64,000 bases of DNA from Candidatus Obscuribacter sp. GTDB taxonomy: Bacteria > Cyanobacteriota > Vampirovibrionia > Obscuribacterales > Obscuribacteraceae. A program made the position numbers and the translations under genes. This document shows positions 26,299 to 35,489 of the stretch, one piece after another. Numbering within the stretch: position 1 is the first letter of the stretch; each line of letters begins with the position of its first letter. The notes below the pieces were generated by a model. The model was not told where the DNA came from, ran no database searches, and worked only from the letters and a program-made list of their open reading frames with translations. Where the stretch lies: positions 3,968,001-4,032,000 of the forward strand of contig JADJQZ010000001.1 in the NCBI GenBank assembly GCA_016712465.1, read 5' to 3'.

Positions 26299-27432
26299 TT
26301 AACTCTGGGGTGCTACCACGGCACCGGAAAAGAGAATCTGCCCACTGCCACCATCCACGATATTAAGCAGGAAGGGGCGATCGACTCGCATCAAAAGGGC
26401 TTGCCGGGGAGCACTACCCCAGCCGACTGCTGCCGTTACTGCCGCAGCCTCCGTGCCTTCTTCGTCCACTTTCAGCTTCGATTTATGTAGCACGTTTGAA
26501 ACTTGCAAACCCGGACAAATCAGCGAAAAATCATTGAAGTTATCGATTCCCAACCGCGGCAGAAACTCTTTCACTTCAAACTCAAACTCAAGAGTAAAGC
26601 GAGGCATTTGCAATTGCAGCTCGCAGGGAATCATGGGCATGGTAGGCTGAGCCAGAGCCGGTAAGCAATGTCCGAAGTGAAAACCAGGCTTGGGCAAAAT
26701 CACCTGCATGAAAAACGGCGAGTTGGCATAGGGCAACTTCAAGACCTGAAAGGCTTCCGACTCAAAGTACTCATACTGAGCTGTCTTAGACATAAAGATT
26801 GCTTCTCGGGTGCCGCCGCCGGCCATATGAAAGGGCCCGGCCGCACTCTGGCTGCGATCAAACTGATCAGTCCAGCGGGCAAAGAAGTAAATGGCATTGG
26901 TGACCATAAGAGAGGCGCCAAGGATGTTCTCACCCACTACCTGGTCGATATTACCCCTGGTGGCATTGGCCGCCCAGAAATTTATTTGACTTGGAGCTTC
27001 CGGTGACTCGAAATCAATGCCGTAGAGAGAAGCCGAATAGGACTCAATACAACTATTGACGAACTGGTCGTGGCACAAAATGCCCTTACCAAACCAGAGG
27101 GCAGAAGCCAGCAAAAGCTCATGAGAGAAATTGGCGGAGGTGAGGTGGTTGATAAGTTGCCGGTTCCAGGGATTTATCTCCTGGGGAGTAGGCAGTTTCA
27201 AACCGGCAGCCATCTGCAAGTAGGTATCGCCGGCTGCACCGTTATAGAGCATCGACATTACCAGAAAGATACTGGTAGGCGAAATGAATATATTGTCCAG
27301 CGGCTTAGCCAGAGCAATGGTCTTGAGGAGTTCCACCCCGAATGAATTGTTCGCGGAGACTATATGTTTCCAGTAGTCTTTGTCTGTAGGCTGAAGTGCT
27401 TGCATTTCACCGTCTTGGGTCAGGGCTCTCAT
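26299..27432 (-). CDS. Serpin-family serine protease inhibitor
   Basis: 377 residues, the normal serpin length. The shutter-region motif NIFISPTSIFLVMSMLYNGAAGDT and NAIYFFARW are clear. The reactive-loop hinge EEGTEAAAVTAA is of the inhibitory type, with small residues at P12-P9. It is followed by DRPFLLNI and ILFSGAVV. Counting from the hinge as in alpha-1-antitrypsin puts P1-P1' around G-S-A, which would suit an elastase- or subtilisin-like target; this is an estimate. No signal peptide is evident, so it may work in the cytoplasm or be released otherwise. It is a lone gene, convergent with the anchored protein upstream. Confidence 0.9.
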   Translation of the reverse strand: MRALTQDGEMQALQPTDKDYWKHIVSANNSFGVELLKTIALAKPLDNIFISPTSIFLVMSMLYNGAAGDTYLQMAAGLKLPTPQEINPWNRQLINHLTSANFSHELLLASALWFGKGILCHDQFVNSCIESYSASLYGIDFESPEAPSQINFWAANATRGNIDQVVGENILGASLMVTNAIYFFARWTDQFDRSQSAAGPFHMAGGGTREAIFMSKTAQYEYFESEAFQVLKLPYANSPFFMQVILPKPGFHFGHCLPALAQPTMPMIPCELQLQMPRFTLEFEFEVKEFLPRLGIDNFNDFSLICPGLQVSNVLHKSKLKVDEEGTEAAAVTAAVGWGSAPRQALLMRVDRPFLLNIVDGGSGQILFSGAVVAPQS

Positions 27433-27494
27433 TTATGGTCGAAATAAACCATACACGATACTCTGTACCCGGCAAAAGGCAAATATACGCTTTC

Positions 27495-30400
27495 CTAAAA
27501 CTCAACTCCCGGTTTACGTTTCGGTTCCGATTTACCAGACTCTTTTTCCGAATTAAATGATGTTATCGGACGTCTTTGAGCCTGATTAGGGTCGTTATTC
27601 AATACTTGCTGAGCGGTTTCGGCAATTTGAGAGGCACCTTCGAAGAGCCCGCGTTTGGAGGGCAGGGCATCCCTGGTCTGGGGAGCCAGTCCGCCGTAAC
27701 GGGGCGTGGCCGTAGGCTGCGGCGTAGCCGAAAGAGCAGTCTCGGGAGCTTGCGCAACGGGATTGCCGAGGGAATCCACCGCTACACCTTGCGCTTGAGC
27801 AAAGCTGGGGATGATGCCGGGTGCGGCAGGAATCTCCTGGGGGGCATTACCGACCACACGGGCGGCAGTTGCCAGTTCAGCCTGAGGAGCGGCTTGAGCA
27901 GCCCCTATAAATTGACCGCATTCAATACAGAACTTGCCTTTTCCGGCCGGTTTATTACAGGAGGGACAAATCCTCATGCCGGTGCCGGTGATAGCTTGAG
28001 CGGCGGCAGGTTGAGGCTGACCAAATCCTGGTTGTTCTCCATAGGGAGCACCGAAGCCGGAAGCGGCCGGCACATTGGTCTGAGAAGGCGAAGGCTCGCC
28101 AAAACCACCCGGAGCGGGAACATTGCTTGAATGGACCACATCGGCGAGAGCATCCACCAGACCGCCCGGGTTTTGGGCGAAGCCCGGCATAGCCATGCCG
28201 TGACTGGGACTGGGCCCTTCGGAAGGCATATCGTCTTCGTCGAGGGGCGCAGGAGTCTGGCGCCTGGCGCTGACGTTGTGCAAAAGGTGCAGTTTGGCGA
28301 TTTCTTCAATACCCCTGAGGTCTACCATGAAGGGTTTGGTCTCTCCAAACTCCGGGTCACCGGCAGGTGACAGGTAAACCAGGGCGTGATGTTTTTCCAT
28401 ACGCTTGATGGAATCGGAATCGACCCTGGCTACAACCTGTTGGGAGTGAATTCTGTTCCAACTGGTGGGGAAGATACCGAAACCGTTAGCCTGGAAGTGG
28501 TCGGCAATACCGGGCACGACGATGGCGTGTTTTCCGATTTCATCAGAGAAGAACTTAGCCGTGGTCTCGTCTGCGTTGTGCAGGCAAACGCGCACCGCCG
28601 AGTTGGAGAAGATAGTCTTAAGTTCAGAGCTTACGCCCGTACCGGTGGCACCTTCAATCTGGCTGACGTTCTGCAAGATAACCGTCAATCCGCCGTTGGC
28701 ACCGCGGACGATGGCGGAGAGGCGACCTGCCAGGTCGATGTTCAAGGTCTGATATTCATCGAAGAAGGCAAAGAGTGGAAGTACGGACTTCGTACCGTAT
28801 CTGGTGTGCAAGGCTTGCTGCAACTGATAGACGAAGCAGGCCGCCAGTGACTCGGCATCGGGACCAAGCGATGCAGGTGCACCGAAGATGAGCACGGTGG
28901 GCTCTCTCATACAGGCTTTCAAATCGATATTGGACTGGTGCGTAACTCTCAGTACACCCTGGTTCTTGAACATGCGCAGACGGCCGCGCACGCCCTGGAT
29001 GTTCTTGTCCCAATCGCTGTCGGTACGGATAATAGAGGAAAGACGCTGGGTGAGTTCGCCCAGTTCCGCCGCATCCATGCTGGGATCGGCCTTGAGGCGA
29101 CGCATGGACTCGACGATGTTGCGGCGGTTATTTACCAGCTTCATCAGACCATAAGGGTTACAGGGCAAGGGATCAAGCTGAGCCGGCTGACCGTTCTCGT
29201 CTTCACCCATGACCTGCACGGCGCCCCATTTGAGAAGCTGCACCAGACCTTCGATATAACCCATGTCCCGCTCAGCCCAGTGCTGTTCCTCGGGAGGCAG
29301 GGAGTTGATGTCTTGCACGATTGATGAGGCAAAAGTATTGGCATCAAGCTCGAGGGGATTCCAGTGAATGGACTCGGCATCGAGAGGGTTGAAATACAGT
29401 GTGCGAAAACCGGCATGCTGAGCTTCCGGCAAGACTGTATATTTGAAGCCTTCTCTCTTCTCGTCCAGGTTGGGATCGTTGGCTTTCGCTTCCAGAGCGA
29501 TGATGACGCAGGGTTTGGCCAACATGGCCTTGATTACGGCTCTCATCAACGTGGTTTTACCGGAACCAGACGGAGCCACAATGAACATATTCTTGTTAGG
29601 CAGCCGACCCATGGGAATGGTGACCGGCAAGTGAGTACGTGCCAGGAAGCCAAAAGGAATGACGACTCCGTCAGCTTCCGTCCAGGTGGAATTGGGATTC
29701 TTCTTACCGAGGCGTCCATGCTTTCTGCCGTTGGGCGGGCAAACGAAAGAGCGCTCGTAGTCTCTGGGTGTCATGAGACCGGAAGGAGGGTTGAAGGTGC
29801 GAATTGTCTGCCAGGGGAAAAGGCGCTTTTTGTGAGCGGCGGCAATAATGAGGGCGAGCAACACAAGGGTGGGCATGAGAATTGCTATAGATGTAGCATC
29901 CAGGAAGCCCTTACCGCGCCCACCGCTGGGCGTAGCCTTAATGTGACCGGCTACTCCTTCCATGCGCAGGTTCTTTCCATGAGCCATGGAACTGTCGTGG
30001 CCCTGCGGCATTCCCGGCTGCATTCCGGGCTGCATTCCGGGCTGCATTCCCGGCATGCCCTGAGGAGAGGCGAACTGGCCGCCGGGCATTTGCCCCGGCT
30101 GGGTGGGAATCATCTGACCATGCTGAGGCATCTGCCCCGTGGCACCGCCATTGAGCATGGTGGCACCGGGTTGAATCCAGGGATTAGGAGCAGACGAAGG
30201 GGCCATGGCACCGGGCATCATGCCGGGCTGAGGCTGAGTAGGATACCCTGTGGTGGGAGCAAAGCCGCCGGGATAACCGCCCTGAGCAGGCATCTGCTGA
30301 CCGGCCATGGGAGCGGGATAACCCTGTTGAACGGGATAGCCGCCACCAGGATAGGCGGGGGCTGACTGCAGCGTACCGGAACCCATGGCGCCATAGGCAC

Positions 30401-30521
30401 TGGGGGCACTCTGCATTTGCATTCGGCGCTCGTATTCTTTGACTGTAATTACTTCTCCCGTGTCTTGATCACGGAAGTGGGTGACTACACCCATCTCATT
30501 CATCTTTGCGCGCCAACCCAT
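27495..30521 (-). CDS. VirD4/TraG-like type IV coupling ATPase with Zn-ribbon tail
   Basis: 1008 residues from ATG 30521, chosen because AGGAGA lies 9 bases upstream. A short charged start is followed by a Pro/Gly/Met/Gln-rich region (~30-190, including MQPG repeats), then one transmembrane helix (SIAILMPTLVLLALIIAA). The ATPase core has Walker A APSGSGKTT and Walker B LFAFFDEYQ. The C-terminal third is disordered and holds a double CxxC zinc ribbon (CPSCNK...CIECG). Coupling proteins bring DNA or protein substrates to a type IV secretion channel at the inner membrane. It is the last gene of the - strand locus. The long low-complexity flanks are unusual for the family. Confidence 0.75.
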   Translation of the reverse strand: MGWRAKMNEMGVVTHFRDQDTGEVITVKEYERRMQMQSAPSAYGAMGSGTLQSAPAYPGGGYPVQQGYPAPMAGQQMPAQGGYPGGFAPTTGYPTQPQPGMMPGAMAPSSAPNPWIQPGATMLNGGATGQMPQHGQMIPTQPGQMPGGQFASPQGMPGMQPGMQPGMQPGMPQGHDSSMAHGKNLRMEGVAGHIKATPSGGRGKGFLDATSIAILMPTLVLLALIIAAAHKKRLFPWQTIRTFNPPSGLMTPRDYERSFVCPPNGRKHGRLGKKNPNSTWTEADGVVIPFGFLARTHLPVTIPMGRLPNKNMFIVAPSGSGKTTLMRAVIKAMLAKPCVIIALEAKANDPNLDEKREGFKYTVLPEAQHAGFRTLYFNPLDAESIHWNPLELDANTFASSIVQDINSLPPEEQHWAERDMGYIEGLVQLLKWGAVQVMGEDENGQPAQLDPLPCNPYGLMKLVNNRRNIVESMRRLKADPSMDAAELGELTQRLSSIIRTDSDWDKNIQGVRGRLRMFKNQGVLRVTHQSNIDLKACMREPTVLIFGAPASLGPDAESLAACFVYQLQQALHTRYGTKSVLPLFAFFDEYQTLNIDLAGRLSAIVRGANGGLTVILQNVSQIEGATGTGVSSELKTIFSNSAVRVCLHNADETTAKFFSDEIGKHAIVVPGIADHFQANGFGIFPTSWNRIHSQQVVARVDSDSIKRMEKHHALVYLSPAGDPEFGETKPFMVDLRGIEEIAKLHLLHNVSARRQTPAPLDEDDMPSEGPSPSHGMAMPGFAQNPGGLVDALADVVHSSNVPAPGGFGEPSPSQTNVPAASGFGAPYGEQPGFGQPQPAAAQAITGTGMRICPSCNKPAGKGKFCIECGQFIGAAQAAPQAELATAARVVGNAPQEIPAAPGIIPSFAQAQGVAVDSLGNPVAQAPETALSATPQPTATPRYGGLAPQTRDALPSKRGLFEGASQIAETAQQVLNNDPNQAQRRPITSFNSEKESGKSEPKRKPGVEF

Positions 30522-30789
30522 TGAGCTAGATCTCCTCACCCTATGACGCTATGGTCATAGATTAATGGTATCAAATCAAGTTATCGCACAACAAAACAGG
30601 CTCCACAACTGCGGAAACTACGAAAGAAGGGGGTGATTTTCGCATTTCCCGCACTATTTCAGCGTGTTTTGCCCAGAAATCCGCTTAAATTCTTGAAACA
30701 AGGGCTTTTCAGGGATGGAAATGAAAGGGAAGAACTCCTTGCCTGAGACCTAAACGCAATTGCAATCGGCAAGTCGACGCTGGCGATGG

Positions 30790-31410
30790 TCAGTGGGCGT
30801 GGTCTGTGATACCGGCGATTTTGAAACCATCCGGTCCCCGGTGCACAAGATATTCCATGCTGACTGCCTTGTCCTGCTGCTGCCCTTCGGCCGTGACAAG
30901 GCTTTGCTGCCCTTCCACAAAGACCACAATGGAACCATCGGGATTCTGTTGACCGGTGGAAATTTTGGCCGGTATAAACTGGCTTTTCAAGCCGTTTTCC
31001 TGCACTAGCTGTTCCACTTCCTGGGTCCAGATATTCTGCCTGTAGCCCTGGGCGGTGGTGGGGTCCATCATATTCATAGCGGCAGCCTGGCTCTGGGAGG
31101 CACTGGCCGAATTCATGTCAAAGGCGGCATTGACGAACTGCCGCACAAAATCGGTGGCCGCCTGGGCATCGGTAACAGCAGGAGCACTGGGCGTGTTGGG
31201 AATCTGGGCGCCGGTCACAGGACCACCGCTACCACCCATTTGCACGCCGGTGTCGGGAGAATAGGCCGACTGCGGTCGCTTCGGTCTTTGCCTGGGAGGC
31301 TCGGAGCCCACCCCAAGCAAAATGGTTATAAAAATGCCGCCCATAAGTCCGGCCAGTCCGACCATGATGAGCGTCAATTTGTATCTTTCACCGGCTTGAT
31401 AGTCGAACAT
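30790..31410 (-). CDS. VirB8/TcpC-like type IV secretion protein
   Basis: 206 residues. A short cytoplasmic N-terminus is followed by one transmembrane helix (LIMVGLAGLMGGIFITILLGV), a Pro/Gly linker, and from ~residue 85 a domain with the size and pattern of the NTF2-like VirB8 fold (AATDFVRQFVNAAFDM... VVFVEGQQSLV... YLVHRGPDGFKIAGI). VirB8-type proteins form the periplasmic collar of type IV systems. It starts 9 bases after the VirB4 stop. The assignment rests on topology and context rather than a diagnostic motif. Confidence 0.55.
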   Translation of the reverse strand: MFDYQAGERYKLTLIMVGLAGLMGGIFITILLGVGSEPPRQRPKRPQSAYSPDTGVQMGGSGGPVTGAQIPNTPSAPAVTDAQAATDFVRQFVNAAFDMNSASASQSQAAAMNMMDPTTAQGYRQNIWTQEVEQLVQENGLKSQFIPAKISTGQQNPDGSIVVFVEGQQSLVTAEGQQQDKAVSMEYLVHRGPDGFKIAGITDHAH

Positions 31411-31419
31411 CTTTGGGAA

Positions 31420-34245
31420 TTAACCTGACTGCAAAAGGTCCTCGGTAAAGGTCTCGGGGGTATGCCCCTGACCAAGTAAATGACAGGCCCAGCGAGCATC
31501 GCCCTGACAAAGCTCGATCATTTTGGAGCGCATGGGCTGGTCGGTATTGGGTTCGGTAGTGGCCACCCAGTACATGAAACGCGGCACCACGAGCTTAACT
31601 ACACCACGAGACATCTTGTGGTAAATCAAGAAGGCATCGGAATATTCGCGGTTCTTCCTGGTCAGGTGGGCAATGGAAGACATCTCTTGCGGCGTCAAAC
31701 CGCAAGCATCTCGAATGGCATCAAAGTTTGACGGGTCGTTACCGAGAATGATCTTGATAGCCGAGTTGGTAGCCAGGTTGCGGGCCCGATCGTCCCGCAG
31801 AAGGTCGCCCAGTTCCTGGGAGATGCCGATGAAGAGCAGACCCAAGTGTCGGCTGGTACGGGATGCGTCTTCCACCAGGGTTTTGCCGCCCTCGTAGCGA
31901 AGCAAGCGCCACAACTCGTCTATACAGAACACAAAACGCGAAGGTTTGCCCTGCTTGACCTTCTCGGCCTTATGCTGAGCGGCCCGGCGCAAAACATAGT
32001 CGGATACGAAGAGAGTGACCACCGCTTCCAGAGTCTTATCGTGCGCCAGATCGGAGGTGTCGAAGACCATTAGCTGCGTGTCGAGCGGGATAGAGGTGGG
32101 ACCATCGAAAAGTTTGCCGAAGATAGCGCCGCGGCAGTACAGACTGAGGCGATTGGCCAGGTCTTCACAAACTTCGCCGCGCTTGGCTTTGGGATTGCGT
32201 GCCGCTTCATCGGTGAGCCACTGCACCAGATCGGACTCAACCGGAATACGCCCTTCTGCGGCGCAGAGCTTATAAATTGCCTGAATGCCGTGCATGAGAA
32301 TGGGCTTCTCATCTTTGGTGAGAGCCTGTTCGCCTTTATCACCCAGCATGACCGAGTGGAAATTGAGAATCTTGATGATATGTGATTCGGGCGGATTGGC
32401 CGGATCAACCGGCTTGCCTTCGGGTCCCTGCATGGGCAGGTCGTAGAGGTTTATGCAAACCTGGCCATCTGGACCGAGTTTGATATAAGCCGAATCGTCA
32501 TAGACCTCGGTGAGCATTTTGTAAGAGCCGGATCGGTCGATAATGATGGTCTTGGCACCAGCGAGAGTATTCATCTGAATAATCTGCTGGGCCACCATGG
32601 ATTTACCTTCACCAGGCTGACCGAAGACGATGCAGAGGGCGTTTGGTAGTTTTTCGTCGTAGGGGTTGAGGAAAACCGGCTCCAGGGTCTCTTTGGAGAA
32701 GCCCAGCCAGGCTCCTTTCTCAGAGCCCAATTTGGCATGCACGAAGGGGAAGGAGTTGCGCACCGTGGGTGTTCGAACAGCCTTGCCGCGCCGGGTCACA
32801 TCAATACCAAGACCGGGCAAACTACCAATGAAAAGAGACTTTTGCTCGTGATAGCCAATCACAAAGCGCGCACCACGACACTGGGGCGCAGCGGAGCGTA
32901 CGAACTCTGTGGAACGGTTCAGCTCTTCCAGAGAGTCGGCAAAGAGGGTGAAATAAATGGCATAGTTAAACACTTCCATATTGGTTGTGTACAATTCCGA
33001 ACCAATATGCGCCGCCTCCTGTGCCTTTTCCGCTTCTTCCTGGTTGGGCGCGGAGCGTTGACCCATGATGCCCTGATAAGTGTTGGCGGTAGCCTGAGCC
33101 TGCTTCCGTTGCAAGCTCTTGCGGAACAGCTCTTTATCTAGTTTGTGTGCATAAATATTGAGGCGCCACTCGCAATTGAGCCGCAAGAGCGGCTGCAGCC
33201 ACAGTGGACCGGTGCGCTCCGGCAGTCTATTCATATAAAGAGTACGAATATAACGCCCAGCCACCTCCGGCTCGTCTTTGTTGGCGTAGGGATCGGTGGA
33301 CTCGAGATACTCGGTCATGTCAGTGATTTTGACGAAATCGGAATTGCCGAAGTCGTAGCAAGACTCGGTCAATTGCTGACGAATCGTAGCCGGTTCCATA
33401 TCAGGGAAAATACGTCTAACCGTGGGCGGAATGGACTGCGTCGGCGGGCGCACCGGCAGAGGCAGGGTCTCTTCCTGCAAAGTGGCTTGCTTGGGATTGA
33501 GCTCTTTGTAGAGCATGCGGAAATATTCCACAGCCGATACGGGCCGGCCCACCATGCCGCAACTGCCAAGCTGGCTGACATAACCGTTGGCACGCTGCAC
33601 CAGGGTGGTGACGTTTTTGAAGTGCCCACCCACAGATTGCCTGGCGGCCTGACTGGTGAACGCATCGAGCACATTATTGACGGCTGTCTTGATGAAACTC
33701 TGCTTCTGAGGCTTCTCTTTGGGCGGTCGGTAGCAGAAAGTAGCGTAGAACTTCAGCTCAGGAATGAAGTTACGAGAAAGCAAAGCCGCCTGGTCGTTTT
33801 CAACCACCCGTGCCACATAGCGCAGGAAATTGTCTTCGGTGCACTCCACCGGATGCTTCTGGAAGTATTCGCTCTTGGAAATGTTGTGACAGACCACGGT
33901 AAGCTGAACGGAAGTATCAATACCGTTCAAGAAGCCGGTAAAGTGGTTCATCAAGGAAACCAGCCGCACCTCATCGAAGCCCGATACGTGCACGCCGTCG
34001 AGTTCGAAGCAGCAGCGGTAACTGCCGTCTTTCAAAACCATGATGCCCAGACCGCTGGCATCGTCGTGGAAAAGGTCCCAGAGGGGTAAAATTCCCGCCG
34101 CCGCCGCATGGGGACGGGGCACATTTACACCGGGCAACTTGGAATTATCGCCAATCGCACCCCCGGCCGGATCTGCCTTGCCGCGCTTCATAAAGCCCAG
34201 CAAGCTGTTCTCCTTGGAGTATGAACGATTGACCGAGGTCACCAT
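31420..34245 (-). CDS. VirB4-family type IV secretion ATPase
   Basis: 941 residues. Start ATG 34245 has GGAGA nine bases upstream. The N-terminal ~450 residues match the VirB4/CagE region. The C-terminal ATPase has Walker A FGQPGEGKS, a following IIDRSGSYKML, Walker B FVFCIDELWRLL, and the conserved SRHLGLLFIGISQELGDLL. VirB4 is the one ATPase present in all type IV systems and drives pilus assembly and transfer. Together with the VirD4-, VirB3- and VirB6-like genes it identifies this locus. Confidence 0.9.
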   Translation of the reverse strand: MVTSVNRSYSKENSLLGFMKRGKADPAGGAIGDNSKLPGVNVPRPHAAAAGILPLWDLFHDDASGLGIMVLKDGSYRCCFELDGVHVSGFDEVRLVSLMNHFTGFLNGIDTSVQLTVVCHNISKSEYFQKHPVECTEDNFLRYVARVVENDQAALLSRNFIPELKFYATFCYRPPKEKPQKQSFIKTAVNNVLDAFTSQAARQSVGGHFKNVTTLVQRANGYVSQLGSCGMVGRPVSAVEYFRMLYKELNPKQATLQEETLPLPVRPPTQSIPPTVRRIFPDMEPATIRQQLTESCYDFGNSDFVKITDMTEYLESTDPYANKDEPEVAGRYIRTLYMNRLPERTGPLWLQPLLRLNCEWRLNIYAHKLDKELFRKSLQRKQAQATANTYQGIMGQRSAPNQEEAEKAQEAAHIGSELYTTNMEVFNYAIYFTLFADSLEELNRSTEFVRSAAPQCRGARFVIGYHEQKSLFIGSLPGLGIDVTRRGKAVRTPTVRNSFPFVHAKLGSEKGAWLGFSKETLEPVFLNPYDEKLPNALCIVFGQPGEGKSMVAQQIIQMNTLAGAKTIIIDRSGSYKMLTEVYDDSAYIKLGPDGQVCINLYDLPMQGPEGKPVDPANPPESHIIKILNFHSVMLGDKGEQALTKDEKPILMHGIQAIYKLCAAEGRIPVESDLVQWLTDEAARNPKAKRGEVCEDLANRLSLYCRGAIFGKLFDGPTSIPLDTQLMVFDTSDLAHDKTLEAVVTLFVSDYVLRRAAQHKAEKVKQGKPSRFVFCIDELWRLLRYEGGKTLVEDASRTSRHLGLLFIGISQELGDLLRDDRARNLATNSAIKIILGNDPSNFDAIRDACGLTPQEMSSIAHLTRKNREYSDAFLIYHKMSRGVVKLVVPRFMYWVATTEPNTDQPMRSKMIELCQGDARWACHLLGQGHTPETFTEDLLQSG

Positions 34246-34260
34246 CTAAGACAAAATCTC

Positions 34261-34599
34261 CTATTCAACAAATTCGGGTAGCTGCTCATCCACCAGAAAG
34301 CGGGTGGGATTGGGATCGGGTCCGGGAATGTAAACGCGATTGCCGGTATAAAAGCCCAGTATGACTTCCCAGTGGGAAGCGCTGTGATTTAAGGTTACCA
34401 GGCAATAGGCCGGTCCGATGAGACCAAGAAAGATACAGATATCTATTCTTAAGTCATGACCGGCAAAAGAGATGGGATTCATCCAGGAATAAAGCTGGGT
34501 GGAAACGATCAAGCTGATCAGTATCGCAATGAGCTGGTCATAGCGAAGCCCAAATAGCTTGGGTGAATCTTCCAGGTTTAGAGGTGTAATGTCTTCCAT
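34261..34599 (-). CDS. VirB3/TrbD-like membrane protein
   Basis: 112 residues with two hydrophobic helices close together (LIAILISLIVSTQLYSW and ICIFLGLIGPAYCLVTL) and a short tail. It lies directly before virB4, the standard place of VirB3/TrbD/PrgI-type proteins that work with VirB4. Sequence similarity is too low for a firm family call, but size, topology and position agree. Confidence 0.65.
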   Translation of the reverse strand: MEDITPLNLEDSPKLFGLRYDQLIAILISLIVSTQLYSWMNPISFAGHDLRIDICIFLGLIGPAYCLVTLNHSASHWEVILGFYTGNRVYIPGPDPNPTRFLVDEQLPEFVE

Positions 34600-34638
34600 A
34601 ATCCCATTTTATAGATAGTTGGCCTAAGAGCAAGTAAA

Positions 34639-35319
34639 TCAGGCGCTGACCGCCGACTTGGGTACGAAAATTTCCTCGACGATATGGGGTGGAAGCCTTA
34701 CAGGTGCTTTATTCCCGCCCTGCGCAAAGCTACGCATCTTTTCCGTCAGCTCCCGGGGCAGACGAGAATTGCGGTCTACCTTCTGATAATACTGGTCGGC
34801 CTCGGCGAACTCGCCAAGAAGACGCAATATCTCCGCCATCAGATAATTATAGCGACCGCGATTGCCCACCCAGCTAGTATCTTTCAAAGCAGCCGCCATT
34901 TCAGTACGGGCCAGCTTGAGGAATTTTTCGCCGGTCAGCCCCTCTTCCCGGGAGCACCAGTAGCCGTTCAGGGCAAGAACAGCCCGGTCGAGGAAATGCA
35001 CGTTGTTTTTGCGGCCCGTCTGCACGGCATGGGCGAACTTCTTGGAAGGTTCCAGGGGTGGAGTATCGGGCACCACCTGGGGCAAAAAATAGTGCTCGGA
35101 AAAGGAGCTCAGCCACCAGGTGTGAAGACAATTAGGGCAGGTGGCAAGCAAAGCAGCCCGCAATTCCGGATCTGGCAAAATGCGGTGCAAGTCGGCTTCA
35201 ATGGGCGTATTTTTGTCCACGGGAGGCGTTCTCGCCAGCTCAAAAGTAGCGAACACCGTCTCGCATTCGGGACAAACAACCGTTAAATGTCGTAGCTTGA
35301 AGAATTTCATAGATTTCAT
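34639..35319 (-). CDS. DUF2225-like protein with paired CxxC motifs
   Basis: 226 residues. The N-terminus has CPECET and, ~50 residues later, CPNCLHTW, probably one zinc site. The rest is helical with TPR-like pairs (GRYNYLMAEILRLLGEFAEADQYYQKV) and the segment ALNGYWCSREE.. typical of DUF2225 proteins. The function of the family is unknown. It lies inside the type IV secretion locus between the VirB6-like and VirB3-like genes, but similar genes also occur alone, so a secretion role is not proven. Confidence 0.55.
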   Translation of the reverse strand: MKSMKFFKLRHLTVVCPECETVFATFELARTPPVDKNTPIEADLHRILPDPELRAALLATCPNCLHTWWLSSFSEHYFLPQVVPDTPPLEPSKKFAHAVQTGRKNNVHFLDRAVLALNGYWCSREEGLTGEKFLKLARTEMAAALKDTSWVGNRGRYNYLMAEILRLLGEFAEADQYYQKVDRNSRLPRELTEKMRSFAQGGNKAPVRLPPHIVEEIFVPKSAVSA

Positions 35320-35452
35320 TCTAGAACGAGTGGAGACTTCTTTGAACCACGGTATTTACCACTGCAGGCAAACCCTTGATTTATCAGGCACTGCCTCCGA
35401 GTAAAGCCACCATGCAATGCGGTAGTTTCGGCAGGCGAAATGAACAGGCAAG

Positions 35453-35485
35453 AGCCCGCCAATAAATTAGCGGGCCTTTCCTTTT
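35453..35485 (-). terminator. Hairpin after the VirB6-like gene
   Basis: GCCCGC (35454-35459) and GCGGGC (35470-35475) pair around a 10-base AT-rich loop, just past the stop of the 2337-residue gene. The T-rich run lies on the + side (TTTCCTTTT), so it would work better for + strand transcripts. On the - strand it is a weak terminator or a 3'-end stabiliser. Confidence 0.45.
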
Positions 35486-35489
35486 AGCC

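Noticed and set aside
29364..30365. Open frame of 333 codons on the + strand opposite the VirD4-like gene
   Set aside because: It is His/Arg/Gly-rich and lies antisense to the low-complexity and ATPase parts of a well-supported gene.
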